A stretch of 64,000 bases of DNA from contig NC_039360.1 of assembly GCF_003573695.1 (NCBI RefSeq), forward strand, positions 118,444,336 to 118,508,335. The letters are read 5' to 3'. A program made the translations under genes and the position numbers. The notes under the pieces are model-generated. The model was not told where the DNA came from and searched no databases. It saw nothing but the letters and a program-made list of their open reading frames with translations. The stretch's first letter is position 1; each line of letters opens with the position of its first letter. This DNA comes from Papaver somniferum (taxonomy: Eukaryota; Streptophyta; Magnoliopsida; Ranunculales; Papaveraceae). Below are positions 33,345 through 44,860 of the stretch, piece by piece.

Positions 33345-34830
33345 GTGGAACCAACGAAGAAAATCAACATCGGAACGGAGACAGAACCGAAAATGCTCAA
33401 CATTGGAACTTTACTTGAAGAGGAAGAGGAGATGCAACTACAAAGGTTACTCGGGGAATACGGAGACGTCTTCGCATGGTCAATGGAAGACATACCAGGA
33501 TTTGACCCAAATTTGGTCTCACACCATCTTCGGCTCAAACCGGAAATGCCACCATTTAAACAACGCATCCATAAGGTGGTGGATATCTATCACGAAGCGG
33601 TAGAAAAGGAGTTATAAAAGCTATTCTCAGCAGGATTCATACGAGAAGTCAAATATCCTACGTGGATATCTAACATGGTAATCATACCTAAGAAGAACGG
33701 AGGCGTGCGCATTCGCATCGACCTTAACAATCTCAACAAAGCGTGCCCCGAACATAGCTACCCACTGCCAAACATTGACCATCTGGTCAACGCAACCGAA
33801 GGGCACCAGAGACTATCCTTCATGGATGGATACTCAGGCTACAACCAAATATCCCTTGCAGAAGAAGATTAGGAGCATATTGCGTTCTTTACCCCTCGAG
33901 GCTTGTATTGTTATACAAGGATGCCTTTTGGACTAAAAACCTCGGGGGCAACATACCGGCGATTAGTGGACAAAATCTTTAAGCCATGGATAGGAAATAT
34001 ACTAGAGGTCTACGTGGACGATATGCTCGTCAAGAGCAAAGAAGCAAAAAACTACTTGTCATACCTAAGGGAGATATTCGAAGCCATGAGAAATTTCCAC
34101 ATGAAGGTGAACTCGGAGAAATGCACGTTCGGAGTAACCTCAGGAAAATTCTTGGGATACTTGGTAACTAAGCGAGGAATAGAAGTAGACCCTGAAAGGG
34201 TCAGAGCAATAATAGAGATGACATCTCCACAACTTTAAAAGGAGTGCAAAAGCTTAATGGAATCTTGGCTTCCATGGGAAGATTCATAGCAAGGTCGTCG
34301 GATAAATGCAAAGCATTTTTCGATACACTAAGGAAAGGAAACAGGTTTACATGGACCGAAGAATGTGAACAAGCCTTTCACAAGATCAAAGAGTACTTAG
34401 CATCAGTACCTATCCTGCAGAAACCGGAGCCAGGTGAGATACTCATCTTATACTTAGCAACAACAAGCTATGATGTGAGTGCAATATTGGTACGAGACCA
34501 AGGGCAAGGAGAAAAGCATGTATACTACATTAGCAAGACACTCAGTTCAGCGGAGCGTAACTATACCAAGGTGGAGAAACTCATATATGCCTTAGTAGTG
34601 GCAACACAAAAACTAAGGATATATTTCGACGTACATACCATCCGAGTCTTCACAAAAGCTCAGATAAGTCAAATCCTGGACAAGACGGAAAAGATCAGAA
34701 GGGTAGCGAAATGGAGTGCCATGATCAAACAGTTTCACATAATCTTTGAGACAAGGAAAGCTGAGAAATCACAAATCTTAGCGGACTTCCTAGAGGACCT
34801 AACTCTCAATGACGAAGCAGAAATAGACGA
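33345..34830 (+). pseudogene. Tat1 reverse transcriptase and RNase H (broken)
   Basis: Reverse transcriptase motifs are in order: KKNGGVRIRIDLNNLNKACP, PLPNIDHLV, FMDGYSGYNQISLAEED, MPFGLKTSGATYRRLVD, YVDDMLVKS (catalytic Asp pair, about 34010) and KCTFGV..GKFLGY. RNase H follows (about 34430-34800: YDVSAILVRDQGQGEKHVYY, SKTLSSAERNY, ADFLEDL). Lesions: TAA at 33615, TAG at 33870, and a frame shift at about 34235 where the second Tat element reads through. The region would copy element RNA into DNA. Confidence 0.9.
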
Positions 34831-34888
34831 CATCCCAGGAATGGAGGAGGATAAGATGGAAACAGAAGACATCTTGGAACCACAAAAT

Positions 34889-35290
34889 TTACAAAGGTGG
34901 GAGATATTCGTAGATGGCTCCTCCAACGGAGAAGGCACAGGCATAGGGATTCTGATAACAACACCTACTGGAGATCGACTCATCTATGCATTCAGGTTAG
35001 AATTCGAACAATACACTAACAACATCACGGAGTACGAGGCGGTCATACACGGTCTACGCTTGTCATAGGAGCTAGGCTTATCAGATGTTCGTCTGACCAG
35101 TGACTCACAACTGGTTATTAGACAAATCGAGCTCAAATATCAAACTCTGGATCTGATATTGTCTTCATACCTAAAGTTAGCACAGGAGCATGCATCAAAG
35201 ATCGAAAAAGTCACATTCAGACACGTCTGTCGGAAAGACAACAGATACGCAGATGCCTTAACATTTATATCATCAATGCTGAGGGACAGG
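34889..35290 (+). pseudogene. Tat1 second (archaeal-type) RNase H
   Basis: WEIFVDGSSNGEGTGIGIL, then TNNITEYEAVIHGLRL and LTSDSQLVIRQI, then CRKDNRYADAL. This gives the D-E-D-D order of an RNase H of the archaeal type (D in VDGSS, E in TEYEA, D in SDSQL, D in NRYADAL). A second RNase H after the first is the hallmark of the Tat lineage. A TAG at 35066 interrupts it. Confidence 0.85.
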
Positions 35291-35596
35291 AATACCACCT
35301 CCGTGCAAATTGGGAGGATATACGAACTTTCGATAGAAGGGCCAACCTTAGGCGTTGGAGAAGCCATGGTCGTCCAAATTCGGGTCATGAGGGAAGCAGA
35401 AAAGGAGAAAGAAGACAAAGGGATAGAAGAGCCAGATAACGAAGCTGACGAGTCTGACAAAGGCCTGTCCATGTCGGACGAAAGCAACGAAGACGAAGCA
35501 GAAGATGATTGGAGAATCCCAATTCACTAGTATCTTGATAAAGGTACCTTACCAGCAGACGTCAAAGAAGATCGTAAACTCCAGTCCAAGGCAGCT

Positions 35597-36390
35597 ATGT
35601 ACAGCCTATGTGATGGGATACTGTACAGAAGGTCATTTCTCGGACCTCTGATGAGGTTCCTCTCACAAACCGAAGGAAGAAAAATACTGCATGATATACA
35701 CAGCGGAGAAGCCGGCAACCATAGTGGAAGAAGGTCCTTAGAAATCAAATCCAAGATGCAAGGATACTATTGGTTGAGCATGGACGAAGATTCAAAAAAT
35801 GTGGCTAAGCGCTGCGAAAGATGCCAACGCTTTGCCAGGAAGATTAGGGCACCAGCAACGGAGCTCAAATCAGTCATCATCCCATGGCCATTCATCAAAT
35901 GGGGGTTAATATTGTTGGACCTTTTATAGAAGGGACATCAAAAAGAAAATACCTTATCGTGGCTACGGATTATTTCACCAAGTGGGTGGAAGCAAGAGCT
36001 TTGGAGAGAATTAGAGACACAAACATCTTCAACAAAAACGGAGGCATGGGAAAAGAACCTGACGACGGACCTGATGCTCGAAAAGCTTGATGATCTCGAA
36101 GAAAGACGAGAGTGGCTTTGCAAAAGATGGTAAACTACCAATGAAGGATAGCACGTGAATACAACAAACGGGTTATCCCAAGAAACTTTGTGGTCGAAGA
36201 GTACGTGATATGACAGATACCACCGTATCAAAGAAAGAAGGAGTGGGGAAAGCTAGCTCCGACATGGGACGGACCCTACATCATACACGACATTGCGGGG
36301 AAAGGATCATACTACCTAAGGACCTAAAATGTGAAGTATTACAACACCCCTGAAATGCAATGTACCTAAAGAAGTACTACCCATAAATGG
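35597..36390 (+). pseudogene. Tat1 integrase with deleted core
   Basis: The zinc domain reads DIHSGEAGNHSGRRSL ... YYWLSMDEDSKNVAKRCERCQ (HHCC type; about 35690-35830). The catalytic core starts (IVATDYFTKWVEARALERIR, with the first Asp) but breaks after DTNIF at about 36030, where the sequence jumps to a linker seen downstream in intact elements (LDDLEERREW). The C-terminal end follows (WGKLAPTWDGPYIIHDIAGK, about 36240-36300). The second and third catalytic residues are therefore lost. A frameshift also lies near 35920. Confidence 0.85.
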
Positions 36391-37062
36391 TTATTACTCA
36401 GGAGAAGAAGGGAAGGGGAAACGGCCCACCATGTTCTATCCATGATCAAAGGTATTATAAACCTTACTAATTAATGAAAGAAACTTTTTTGATAAGAGAA
36501 AAATCTGTTTGGTTAAACACAAACTGGGTTAGAATATACACCCTCCGTCAGAATTGACGATGAGACAAGGCAAGGCATAACTGCGCATGTGTCAATACTC
36601 GGATCCTCAGAGTGATAGCTCCATTCATGAGGCAATAAGAAAAAGTAAGACATCCCCTATATAGATACCTTGTCGAAGTAAAGCAGCCATCGCGCTGAAC
36701 TCGTAAGGTTACAAGAAAATTATTACCCACGTAGGAACCCTCGCCAACACGGTACCTTCTGGCCAAAGGATACTTGGGTAGGATGATGAATGTTCCACCA
36801 AAGGTCAAAAAGACCTTAGCACCTTGTGATGACTCGAATGTGCGAATAACTAGGCACAACACGTCTACATATATATATTCATGCAATACTAAAGGTACCA
36901 TAATAATAATATTACCAAAATACGACTAACATGTCTTAAAAGTTGCAGATAACAAAGGTTCACATCGTAACAAAGCATTATTTCAAGGAAAGGAGATAAC
37001 AAAGGCCCCTCAGCTGGGGGCATAACACAACAAAGAGTTCAGTTAAAAAGAAACATGACACA
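36391..37062. other. Tat1 spacer between integrase and antisense gene
   Basis: No convincing gene. Near 37003-37022 is CCCCTCAGCTGGGGGCATAA; related Tat elements often keep a similar GGGGGCA word after pol. Confidence 0.4.
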
Positions 37063-40000
37063 TCAAGGATAAGTAAGACGAGGAAAGACAACTCCTTCGG
37101 CTTGGAGCTCAGCCTCTGCAAAGGCATTGTTGATATAATCAATGGCCAAATGCTCGAACTGCACCTTCATCTTAGAAGCTTGAACCTCCAGATCCGAAGC
37201 CGACTTTTGATGAAGCTCCATCATCTGAGCGCTAAGCTGATCGTTAGCTTGCTGAAGCGCCTCGGCCTTAAACTTAGCAGCAGCATCAAATTGGCGAGAA
37301 ATCTCCAACGAGGATATCTGGCCTTCAAGACGGGTAGTCTTGGCGTTCGCACCCATCAGTTGCTCCTGGAGACCTGCGGAAGCAAAGGGTATCAGCAATA
37401 AGAAAAAAAAAATTAAAGACACAAAGGATGCTGCGGAAAAATAAGGGTCCTAAGCTACCTCCTGCATGTCTAAGGGATTCTTCTAAACTATGTTGAGCCT
37501 CAGCAAGATCCACCTCAGCGACATCGAGATCCTCCACAAGGGTATCTCGTTCCGTCCGGAGATCATCAACATCAATCCGGAGCGAAGCATTCTCAGAGGA
37601 CAAATCTTGGTAAACATTCTCTAACTCTTCCAACCTTTTTACTAGAGATGCATAAGACATGGAAGAAGAAATGGAGCCAACCTCGACAAGTTTGTTCTTA
37701 AGAGAACAAACCTCGGAAGATAAGACATTTCGTTCTGCAGTAACCTTAGCTAAGGAAGCACAAGCATCTTCAAAATCTGCATGATACTTCTTACGGATAA
37801 CTTCTTAGGCTGAGAGACGTTTCTCGACTAAGGAAATATCTTCATTTTTCTTTAAAATGAGACTCTCCTTCCAATTAAGGGCTTCGTCACACTCCTTACG
37901 AAGTAAAGCCATCTGCTTCACTAAATCCACATTATGAGCAGACTCAAGGGAAAGTTCGGTCTCATTGTGAACAGCTACGTTCATCAGTCTATCAGATTTA
38001 TTTTGATAGTACCATACGTCGGAGGTTAACTTGGTTACTTGATCCCGGAGGCATCTAAGTTCACTAGAACTACCAGCTGGTAGGCGAAGGATACCTTAGG
38101 ACTATGAAGCCAAGCAAGAATGAAGAAAAGGCTAAGGTAAATAAGAAACAAACCTATGACTTTGGAAGATTCAGCAGCTAAGGCAGAGTCGGAAGCTTTA
38201 CGACCATCCTCAGCGACTTTGGCAGCATTATTGGCTCTTTCAAGAGACAACAAACAAGGCTCCTGGGATTTCTGAGTCTTTCTCGGATCGTCCTCCAACG
38301 AATATATCTTAGCAGCAGTAGCAACATTACTAGACGAAGGTTGTTGTGAGACAACAAGGGCATGTTCTTGACGGGTACGTTCCAATAGAGCACTCAAATG
38401 AGTACACTTAGCTTTATAAACCTTGAATAAGGTATAGCCAACATCGATCTTCTTACAAAGTTGTCGAAGAAAGAAGCATAAGAGCAGATGAAGGACAAAA
38501 ATGAGAATCAAAACAGTAAGGAAAGAATTACTTACTGAGAATGCTGAGAGGCGAGGGAGGAAATAGGCGTAGGTGTCCATGAAAGCCTCCATCTCCTGGA
38601 TTCTACCGCTACGGATCTCACCAAAGCTCTGACTAGAGCGGAGGCAATCCGTGTCAAAGAACAACTCTTTAGCGGCACGATACTGAGAAGATAGCACATC
38701 CAGCTGAGAAGCCACCTGAAAAGAACTACCAAGACGATGGTGATCAACCCCAACAGAAAAAGGACCCTTAGAGTCCCGCAAGACGGCTTCGAGAATGGCA
38801 TCATCAGAACTACCAAGGCTCAAGTTCTTAGACAGCTTACCCTGGCTAGGCTCAACAACAACTCCCTCAAATGCTTGAGAACGAACAAGGGGCACGACTG
38901 CTGAGCCCTCACCACGATGAAGAGACGGCATGGTGGATGAGCTAGGAACCGAAGGGAAAGTATGAGCGCCGCCTAAGTCCATATCACCAGCAGAAGGAAG
39001 ATTACCCAGTCTAGTCCAATCTGGTGAGGAAGGCGGAGGTCCAACAACTTTGCTAACAGGGGCAGTAGAAACAGACTGAGCGCTCCCCAATGAAGTTGGC
39101 GTAGCATTGAAGGAAAGGCTAGCTAGTGAAATCACAACCTTCTCCTTTGGATGAGAGTCTGAACTACTAAACCTCACCACGGGGTAACAACCTTTGCAAA
39201 TGAACCACTAGACTGAAGCGAAGTAGCAGGAGATGAAGGAAGGCCCTTGCAAGCTACGACAGCAGCTTCAGCAGTAGCCGAAACAACATGCAACGTTCCG
39301 CTAGGGGCAGAAAATGAAGGCATCTTCAAAGACGAAGTAGGAACATGAGCTTGAACGATAACAGGGTTGATCAACTGAGCACCACTACCAGCAAGGAGAT
39401 TCTCACCCTCCACCGAACCAGCACGAACATGACTGAGGATGTCCTTGGAAAAATCTTCCTCAATATCATCCAAATGAGGGTTGAGGCCGGTATCCTCAAT
39501 ATCCCCCATGAATTCATCCTCCGGCACCCCCTCGGCAGCCTTGGGATCCTCATACGAAGCTTCAAGATCAATCACAGCCTTCAACTTGCCCTTCCTCTTG
39601 GAAGACTATAGACGAACACATGCGACAGCTAAGGATCATGGGCAAGATACTAAGGAACTTACAAGCACAAAGGTATGATAGTAATCCTTACCTCCGCAGG
39701 TGTTGGTGTAGCTGCGTCAACTGAAGCCTTCCTCTTCCTAGTCCTGGTAGCCACGGAGTTACCAGCAGAGCCCGGACCAGTTCCAGCATACGAAGCAGGG
39801 GCAGACTACAAAATGGAGCCATCAAAAAATCAAGCAAAGTTATTAAAGCAAAAACCTTCAAAAGCAAAAATCTTCAAGAAGAAACGAAGGGTACCTCGTG
39901 AGAAGCAGCAGGGTTGAAAACCCAAGGCTGATATCCATCATACTTCTAGGGTATAACGAAAGTTGTGCGGGGATCGCGAGGATCAGCAGTAGTAAAACCA

Positions 40001-41290
40001 TAGGCCCAGGAACCCACCACACGAAGAGGGGTACGGTCCCAACGATCATCATGGTCAAGACGAATGCGATCAGACTTCGGCTGAGGTAGCTTGGCAGAGT
40101 AAGGGATGACAGTCAAACCAGTCTTATCAATCTCCTCCAATAGACGAAGGTTATTGCCTTCCCGGATTTTCCTGGCAGTAACATGGATACGACGAGGGCC
40201 AACACTCCAAGGAAGAAGATTACTCTTCTGGATGGCATCATCATACATAGCATTGAAGTTGGTGGGGGTATAATCCTCTCGCTTAGATCTCCCCTCAGCA
40301 AAGGGATCATATGACTCCAGGCTTGTTTTACGGTACCAGCTTTCGCGAAGGGCACGCCAAAAATTTCCAGTATACTGCATAACTCCTCGGATCTGAGTCT
40401 TATTTATCGGGTCATCCCTGTAAGACAAGACGTCGTAGTATAAGGGATCCTTTCTACTGAACAAAGGGAGGAGCATACCAGCAGCCAGCTGACCAACACT
40501 GATTAGGAGGTTATTTTCATCACAAGGAAAACTCCGGATCAAGGACTCGGTGAGAACATCAGGACCATCGACAAAGGAGATCTCGAACTTATGAAGACGA
40601 AAAGACTTGGTGATATCGGCTATGGACAGATGAGCAAAGCTATCCTTGTCATGCAATTGAAGCCTATGAAGCTCATAATGAGGAGGAGGAGGCGGAAGGT
40701 CCTCAACAGCAACTTCTTCAACCCCAGGATCCTCAGCATTCTCAGGAATCAGAGCCACATCCGTACCAGCAGGTATCTCAGTGTCCTCAGGAGGCGGAGA
40801 TGGCGTAGCATCAGGATGATCCATCCGCGGAGGCGGATCAGTTGACGAAGAGGTCCTCGGACCCTTGCGCGTAGGCTTCTTCGGAAGTCTCATATGTCCT
40901 AACATCAACAGGGAAAACAGTTCATCATCAATGGAGGATGGAAAATCACAGTCGACTAAAAAGCAAATTGGGGGGAAAAACCAGCGTACTTTGGGCATGG
41001 GTTTTACTAAACCAACCAAGGGAAGCAAATTTAAACCCGTCATAGGGCAAAATCGAAGATCATTCATCACATAATCAAAGATGCAGACGAAGAACGATCA
41101 TGGCAGAATTATCATCAAAACGCGAAACAGGATGAAACTCAAGTTCTCATACAACATGAACAAAAGGAAAGGAACTACAATTTTTACGTGCAAGCATCAC
41201 AGCAACACTAAACAATTAGAAGAGGAGAAACATAATCATGCCTGGAGAAATATGAAGGCAACAGTGGAAAGAAAGTATCACTTACTTGTA
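37063..41290 (-). pseudogene. Antisense multi-exon gene of Tat1 (coiled-coil protein)
   Basis: A gene opposite to gag-pol. Proposed exons: 5' leader to 41286; 40898-39895 (ATG 40893, MRLPKKPTRKGPRTS); 39805-39692; 39605-38536; about 38460-38154; 38076-37459; 37373-37063. Introns show GT-AG ends (for example donor GTAAGT at 41285, acceptor TTAG at 40899, donor GTAAGT at 38535, acceptor CGCAG at 37374). The protein has a Pro-rich start, a globular part (ADITKSFRLHKFEISFVDGP ... GVMQYTGNFWRALRESWYRK), a basic RTRKRK, a Ser/Pro-rich middle and a long coiled coil (LEELENVYQDLSSENASLRI and on). Lesions: TAG at 39946, a frameshift near 39180, TAA near 37806, and a CAA at the expected acceptor near 38460. 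I recognise no family; extra antisense ORFs are known in Tat elements. Confidence 0.7.
41284..41285 (-). other. 5'-leader intron donor of the Tat1 antisense gene
   Basis: Minus strand ATACAAGTAAGTGA; the paired acceptor is GATGTTAG just before ATG 40893, giving a leader intron of about 390 bases. Confidence 0.5.
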
Positions 41291-41437
41291 TAACCAGAGG
41301 CTGAATCCGAGTCTTGAGAAATCAAAGAGAAGATGGGGCACTTAGCAGCAGGATAAAAATCTCAGTGAAAGAGATGGAGAGCGACAGTTCGACGAAAAAG
41401 AAAAGGAATTAATGAAAATTCCTTCTCTTTGTTTCCT

Positions 41438-41446
41438 TCTTATAGG
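41438..41446 (-). promoter_or_regulatory. TATA box of the Tat1 antisense gene
   Basis: Minus strand CCGCCTATAAGAAGG, about 155 bases upstream of the leader intron donor. It is inside the element, before the 3' LTR, so the antisense gene would not need the LTR promoter. Confidence 0.45.
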
Positions 41447-41589
41447 CGGCTGGAGAATCCAAAAATTTGGATGTCCCGAATTCAAGGGGAAGTTATTGCA
41501 TGAAGGGACATGAAGGGACCACCCAATCGGTACGTGCAAAATGGTGGTGTAACGGAAGTTTTCTTTCAATCCTACTAAATGGTAGAATA

Positions 41590-41608
41590 TGAAAGAAAAA
41601 GGGCAAAG
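41590..41608 (+). other. Tat1 polypurine tract
   Basis: GAAAGAAAAAGGGCAAAG directly precedes the 3' LTR start. Confidence 0.65.
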
Positions 41609-42515
41609 TGTGAATACCAATATTCTGCAGGGCAGTGTCACGATCTTAGTGGTCGCATTCAGAAGTTAATTGTGTAGCCCTCGCTATGCAGAGGAGCCTG
41701 AGTTACAAACTATACCTTCGTAGATCTACTTTATCTCGTCCCAAGGAAGGATGCCTCGACGGTTGAAATCAGAAGAGTAAAAGCCTAGTCTACAAGGAGG
41801 CAGCTGGCGAAGGGACAAAGGTAGATGGGATATCTAATCAGCATTAAATGCCCAAATCCCTTATCTACACGCATAACCAAAGCACATGGAGAGAGACTAT
41901 GTGGCAGAACTCGATTGGTAGAAGTTGGCGGTGAACGAAGGTACGACCTATACTAAGGTTTGGGAGTTCCCGAAGGAACGTGGATCAGCTGAGGTGGCAA
42001 GGTTCGACTGGATAAGGCGAGTGGTGAACGAAGGTACAATGTGTACGAAAGGTATATCAGCAGACGATGGACCCAAAGGCAGCAAAGATATACCTGGAGC
42101 AGAAGGGGCTATAAATACCAAGCCTCACCAATAAAATAAGGGCATTCAATATCTAGGAGAGAAGATCTAGTCTTAATCTTATACCTCTTTAATGTTTAGA
42201 ACTTAAGTATTTACTTCAACTTGAGTTCTCTTTATTACTTAGGGAAGCATTTAAGATCTTTGTAACCACCATACTTAATACAAAACAATCACTCATTACC
42301 CCGTGGACGTAGACAAATGTCGAACCACGTAATCTCTTGTGTCTCATGATAACTTAGAAGCTTTTACATTATATTTGAGTTCTTTGTTATTATTGTGATC
42401 TTTAATATCTTTTACTACTTAGCATTATCAGTTCAACAAAGGTATCGATACTACTGAGCATCTGATTCTCTGAGCTGTATACATTACGTAGACTACGGAA
42501 AAATGAGTAGTCACA
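41609..42515 (+). mobile_element. Tat1 3' LTR
   Basis: 907 bp, near-identical to 29187-30093 apart from scattered substitutions and balancing single-base indels. TATA box at 42109-42119. LINE A coding sequence resumes after AATAT. Confidence 0.93.
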
Positions 42516-43149
42516 AATATAACTTGCACAATCAAAATGTGCAACAACTAATGGAGATGAACTTTTGTTTTTGTTGCAACACGAGAAAGAGCCCCGCAAA
42601 TCTCATATGATGTTGCAACACTGCCATGATGAATATTGGAAAGAGAGGTCGAGAATAGATTGGTTGAAGAATAAAGATCTCAACACAAAAAATTTCCACA
42701 CCAAGGCGACTATAAATCGAAGAATAAATCACATCCACCAGCTCCAGGATGACAACAACAGTTGTATGGACAATCAAAGACAAATAACAACAATGATGGT
42801 GAATCATTTTGAACAACAGTACAATGCAACACCAACAGTAATTGACATGGACTTGTTCAACAAATTTTCACAAAGAATTACCAGCTATCAATGCAGAGAA
42901 CTAATGAGACCTCCAACAAATGATGAAATTCACAAAGCCTTGTTGAGTATTGGATTAGAGAAATCTTCAGGACCAGACGGCTACACAAGTAAGTTCTTCA
43001 AGGTTTATTGGGACACTACAAGCCCAGAAATTATTGCTCTGATGTCAAATTTCTTTGACAAGATTGAATTAGCAACACCTTCCAACCACCCAAACATCAC
43101 CTTGATCCCGTTTAAGCAAATTCCGTTAGTATCTCAGCTAGTCTCGTAA
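42516..43149 (+). pseudogene. LINE A linker and start of reverse transcriptase
   Basis: Continuation of LINE A after the Tat1 insertion. From 42565 the frame is open for 194 codons: YWKERSRIDWLKNKDLNTKN, FHTKATINRRINHI, then EKSSGPDGYTSKFFKVYWDT and LIPFKQIPLVSQ. This is the plant LINE path from linker to the first reverse transcriptase motifs (R.+WL..GD.NT+FFH ... PGPDGF...FF+..W ... L+PK...P..VSQ). It breaks at 43149 where LINE B begins; the rest of LINE A ORF2 is not in the window. Confidence 0.85.
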
Positions 43150-43315
43150 TTTTAATCACTTTCAGCACACTTTTTTCTTATTCCTGGGCCCAAACCCATT
43201 AAGTTCAACCAACAAGCCAAAGCTCCCATCTTTATACCACACTATCTGCACCCATCTACACCATTTGTTGCAAAAATCCATTCTCAAACTCCCATTCCAT
43301 TCCAAACCACATAAT

Positions 43316-44235
43316 ATGAACACTCTAGCTTGGAATTGTCAGGTTTTAAACCAAACAATAACAATTCAACACCTTCATGGGCTTATTTCGACTTATGAAC
43401 CAACCATTTTATTCTTTTCAAAAATACTGTCCAATGAAACTCAAATACTGCGCATCACCCAAACATTACAATTTCAAAATCAATGCTTTGTTCCTTAAGT
43501 AGGTAGGAGGGGGGGTGTCATGCCTATTGTGGAAAGACGAGGTCAATATCCAAATCCTCATGAAATCCCAAAACAACATTCATGCACTCGTCACCCCACC
43601 CCACCCCCACCACCCACCCCCCCACCACCCCCCGCTCCAGACCAGCCTTGGATTTGGACAAGTATGTATGGTCCTCCTCACCCAGACCCAAGGAAATCTT
43701 TTTTGGGAAGACTTTCCAACAACTTTTCCATGCACTTCAACACCTTGGCTATGCCTATTGTGGAAAAACGAGGTCAATATCCAAATCCTCATGAAATCCC
43801 AAAACTACATTCATGCACTCGTCACCCACCCACCCCCCCCCCCCCACCCCCACCCCGCTCCAGCCAGCCTTGGATTTGGACAGGTATGTATGGTCCTCCT
43901 CACCCAGACCCAAGGAAATCTTTTTGGGAAAACTTTCCAACAACTTTTCCCTGCACTTCAACACCTTGGCTACTCCTGGGAGACTTCAACGAAATGATGA
44001 ACCAATCGGAGAAAAAAGGTGGCAGGCTAGTCACCTATGCACAAACACAATCTATTCTCAATTTAATGAACCAGATGAGATATATGGATCTTGGCTTCCG
44101 AGGGGACCCATTCACTTGGACAAACAACCAATAAGGCGAAGACAATATCCAAGAAAGACTCGATCGAGCAATAACAAAACCAACGATGTAGAACAACCAA
44201 CCTTCATGCTAGAATCACTCATCTTCTGCGTATAG
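43316..44235 (+). pseudogene. LINE B endonuclease domain with internal duplication
   Basis: ATG 43316 gives MNTLAWNCQVLNQTITIQHL, then a stop at 43498. CLLWKDEVNIQILMKSQNNI follows at about 43525, and the same segment is repeated from 43751. After it come SWETSTK and, in another frame, LLLGDFNEMMNQSEKKGGR (about 43970; catalytic GDFN) and MDLGFRGDPFTWTNNQ (44090-44130). The C-rich tract encodes a Pro/His run in both repeats. Function as for LINE A, but clearly dead. Confidence 0.8.
43520..43981 (+). repeat. 231-bp in-frame tandem duplication in LINE B
   Basis: Copy 1 begins ATGCCTATTGTGGAAAGACG at 43520, copy 2 at 43751 with one difference in that word. Each includes a C-rich tract (43595-43640 and 43825-43860) and the same flanking coding sequence. 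231 bases is exactly 77 codons. Confidence 0.88.
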
Positions 44236-44860
44236 CGTCAGATCATGCTTCTGTCCTAATCCAAACGAAAGCTTTAGACTGGCAAGGGAGTAGTAATTAC
44301 AAATTTGAGCACCTATATTTATCTCATCCTCAGCTTCATCAATTAGTTAACTCGACATGGGATAAGCTACATGACTCGGACCCACCCTTAAACCTCCACC
44401 TCAAACTCATATCAACGAGTGAAACCCTAACAGAATGGAACAAGATCAACTTTGGCCACATACCCACATTGATTAAAAATCAATTGCGAAAATCAAAGCA
44501 GCCCAACATCAATGTGTGAGGTTGACTGGCACTGAACTGGAAAATTGGATTTAACAAGAAAAACAACTCTGAATTGAACACCTAAATCTACTTGATTGCC
44601 ACGAAACTTACTGGCAGCAGAGATCCAGAATTTAATGGATTCAATCTAGAGACCGCAACACAACGTTCTTCATACCAAGGCTACAATTCATAGAAGCTGT
44701 AACAACATACAACAACTCCAAGATCATCAAAACACTTGGATTACAGATAAGGAAGAAATTATCAAGCTCATGATTGAACACTTCACGGATCAGTATACCA
44801 CACCAACTACAGTAATTGGTGAAAGCCTGTTTGAAGCAATAATACCAAGGTTAACCCCTC
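44236..44860 (+). pseudogene. LINE B linker region
   Basis: Decayed ORF2 linker with stops; readable bits include a WNKINFGH-like word (about 44437-44460) and a RSRIQWIQ-like segment near 44620-44645, as expected between endonuclease and reverse transcriptase. Confidence 0.55.

Larger units (their letters stand above)
29187..42515 (+). mobile_element. Tat-type Ty3/gypsy LTR retrotransposon (Tat1), full length
   Basis: A 13.3-kb element with two 907-bp LTRs (TGTGAATACC...AGTAGTCACA), a primer site, gag, protease, reverse transcriptase/RNase H, second archaeal-type RNase H, integrase and an antisense gene before the 3' LTR. Protein order and the duplicate RNase H place it in the Tat lineage of Ty3/gypsy. 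Flanks are AATAC (29182-29186) and AATAT (42516-42520), a 5-bp target duplication with one change. It lies in the LINE A ORF2 linker. All sense genes carry stops or frameshifts and the integrase core is deleted, so the copy is not autonomous. The LTRs differ by scattered substitutions, so it is not recent. Confidence 0.92.

Noticed and set aside
36548..36901. 117-codon minus-strand open frame in the Tat1 spacer
   Set aside because: No recognisable motif, no plausible start context, and it lies between integrase and the end of the antisense gene; likely chance.
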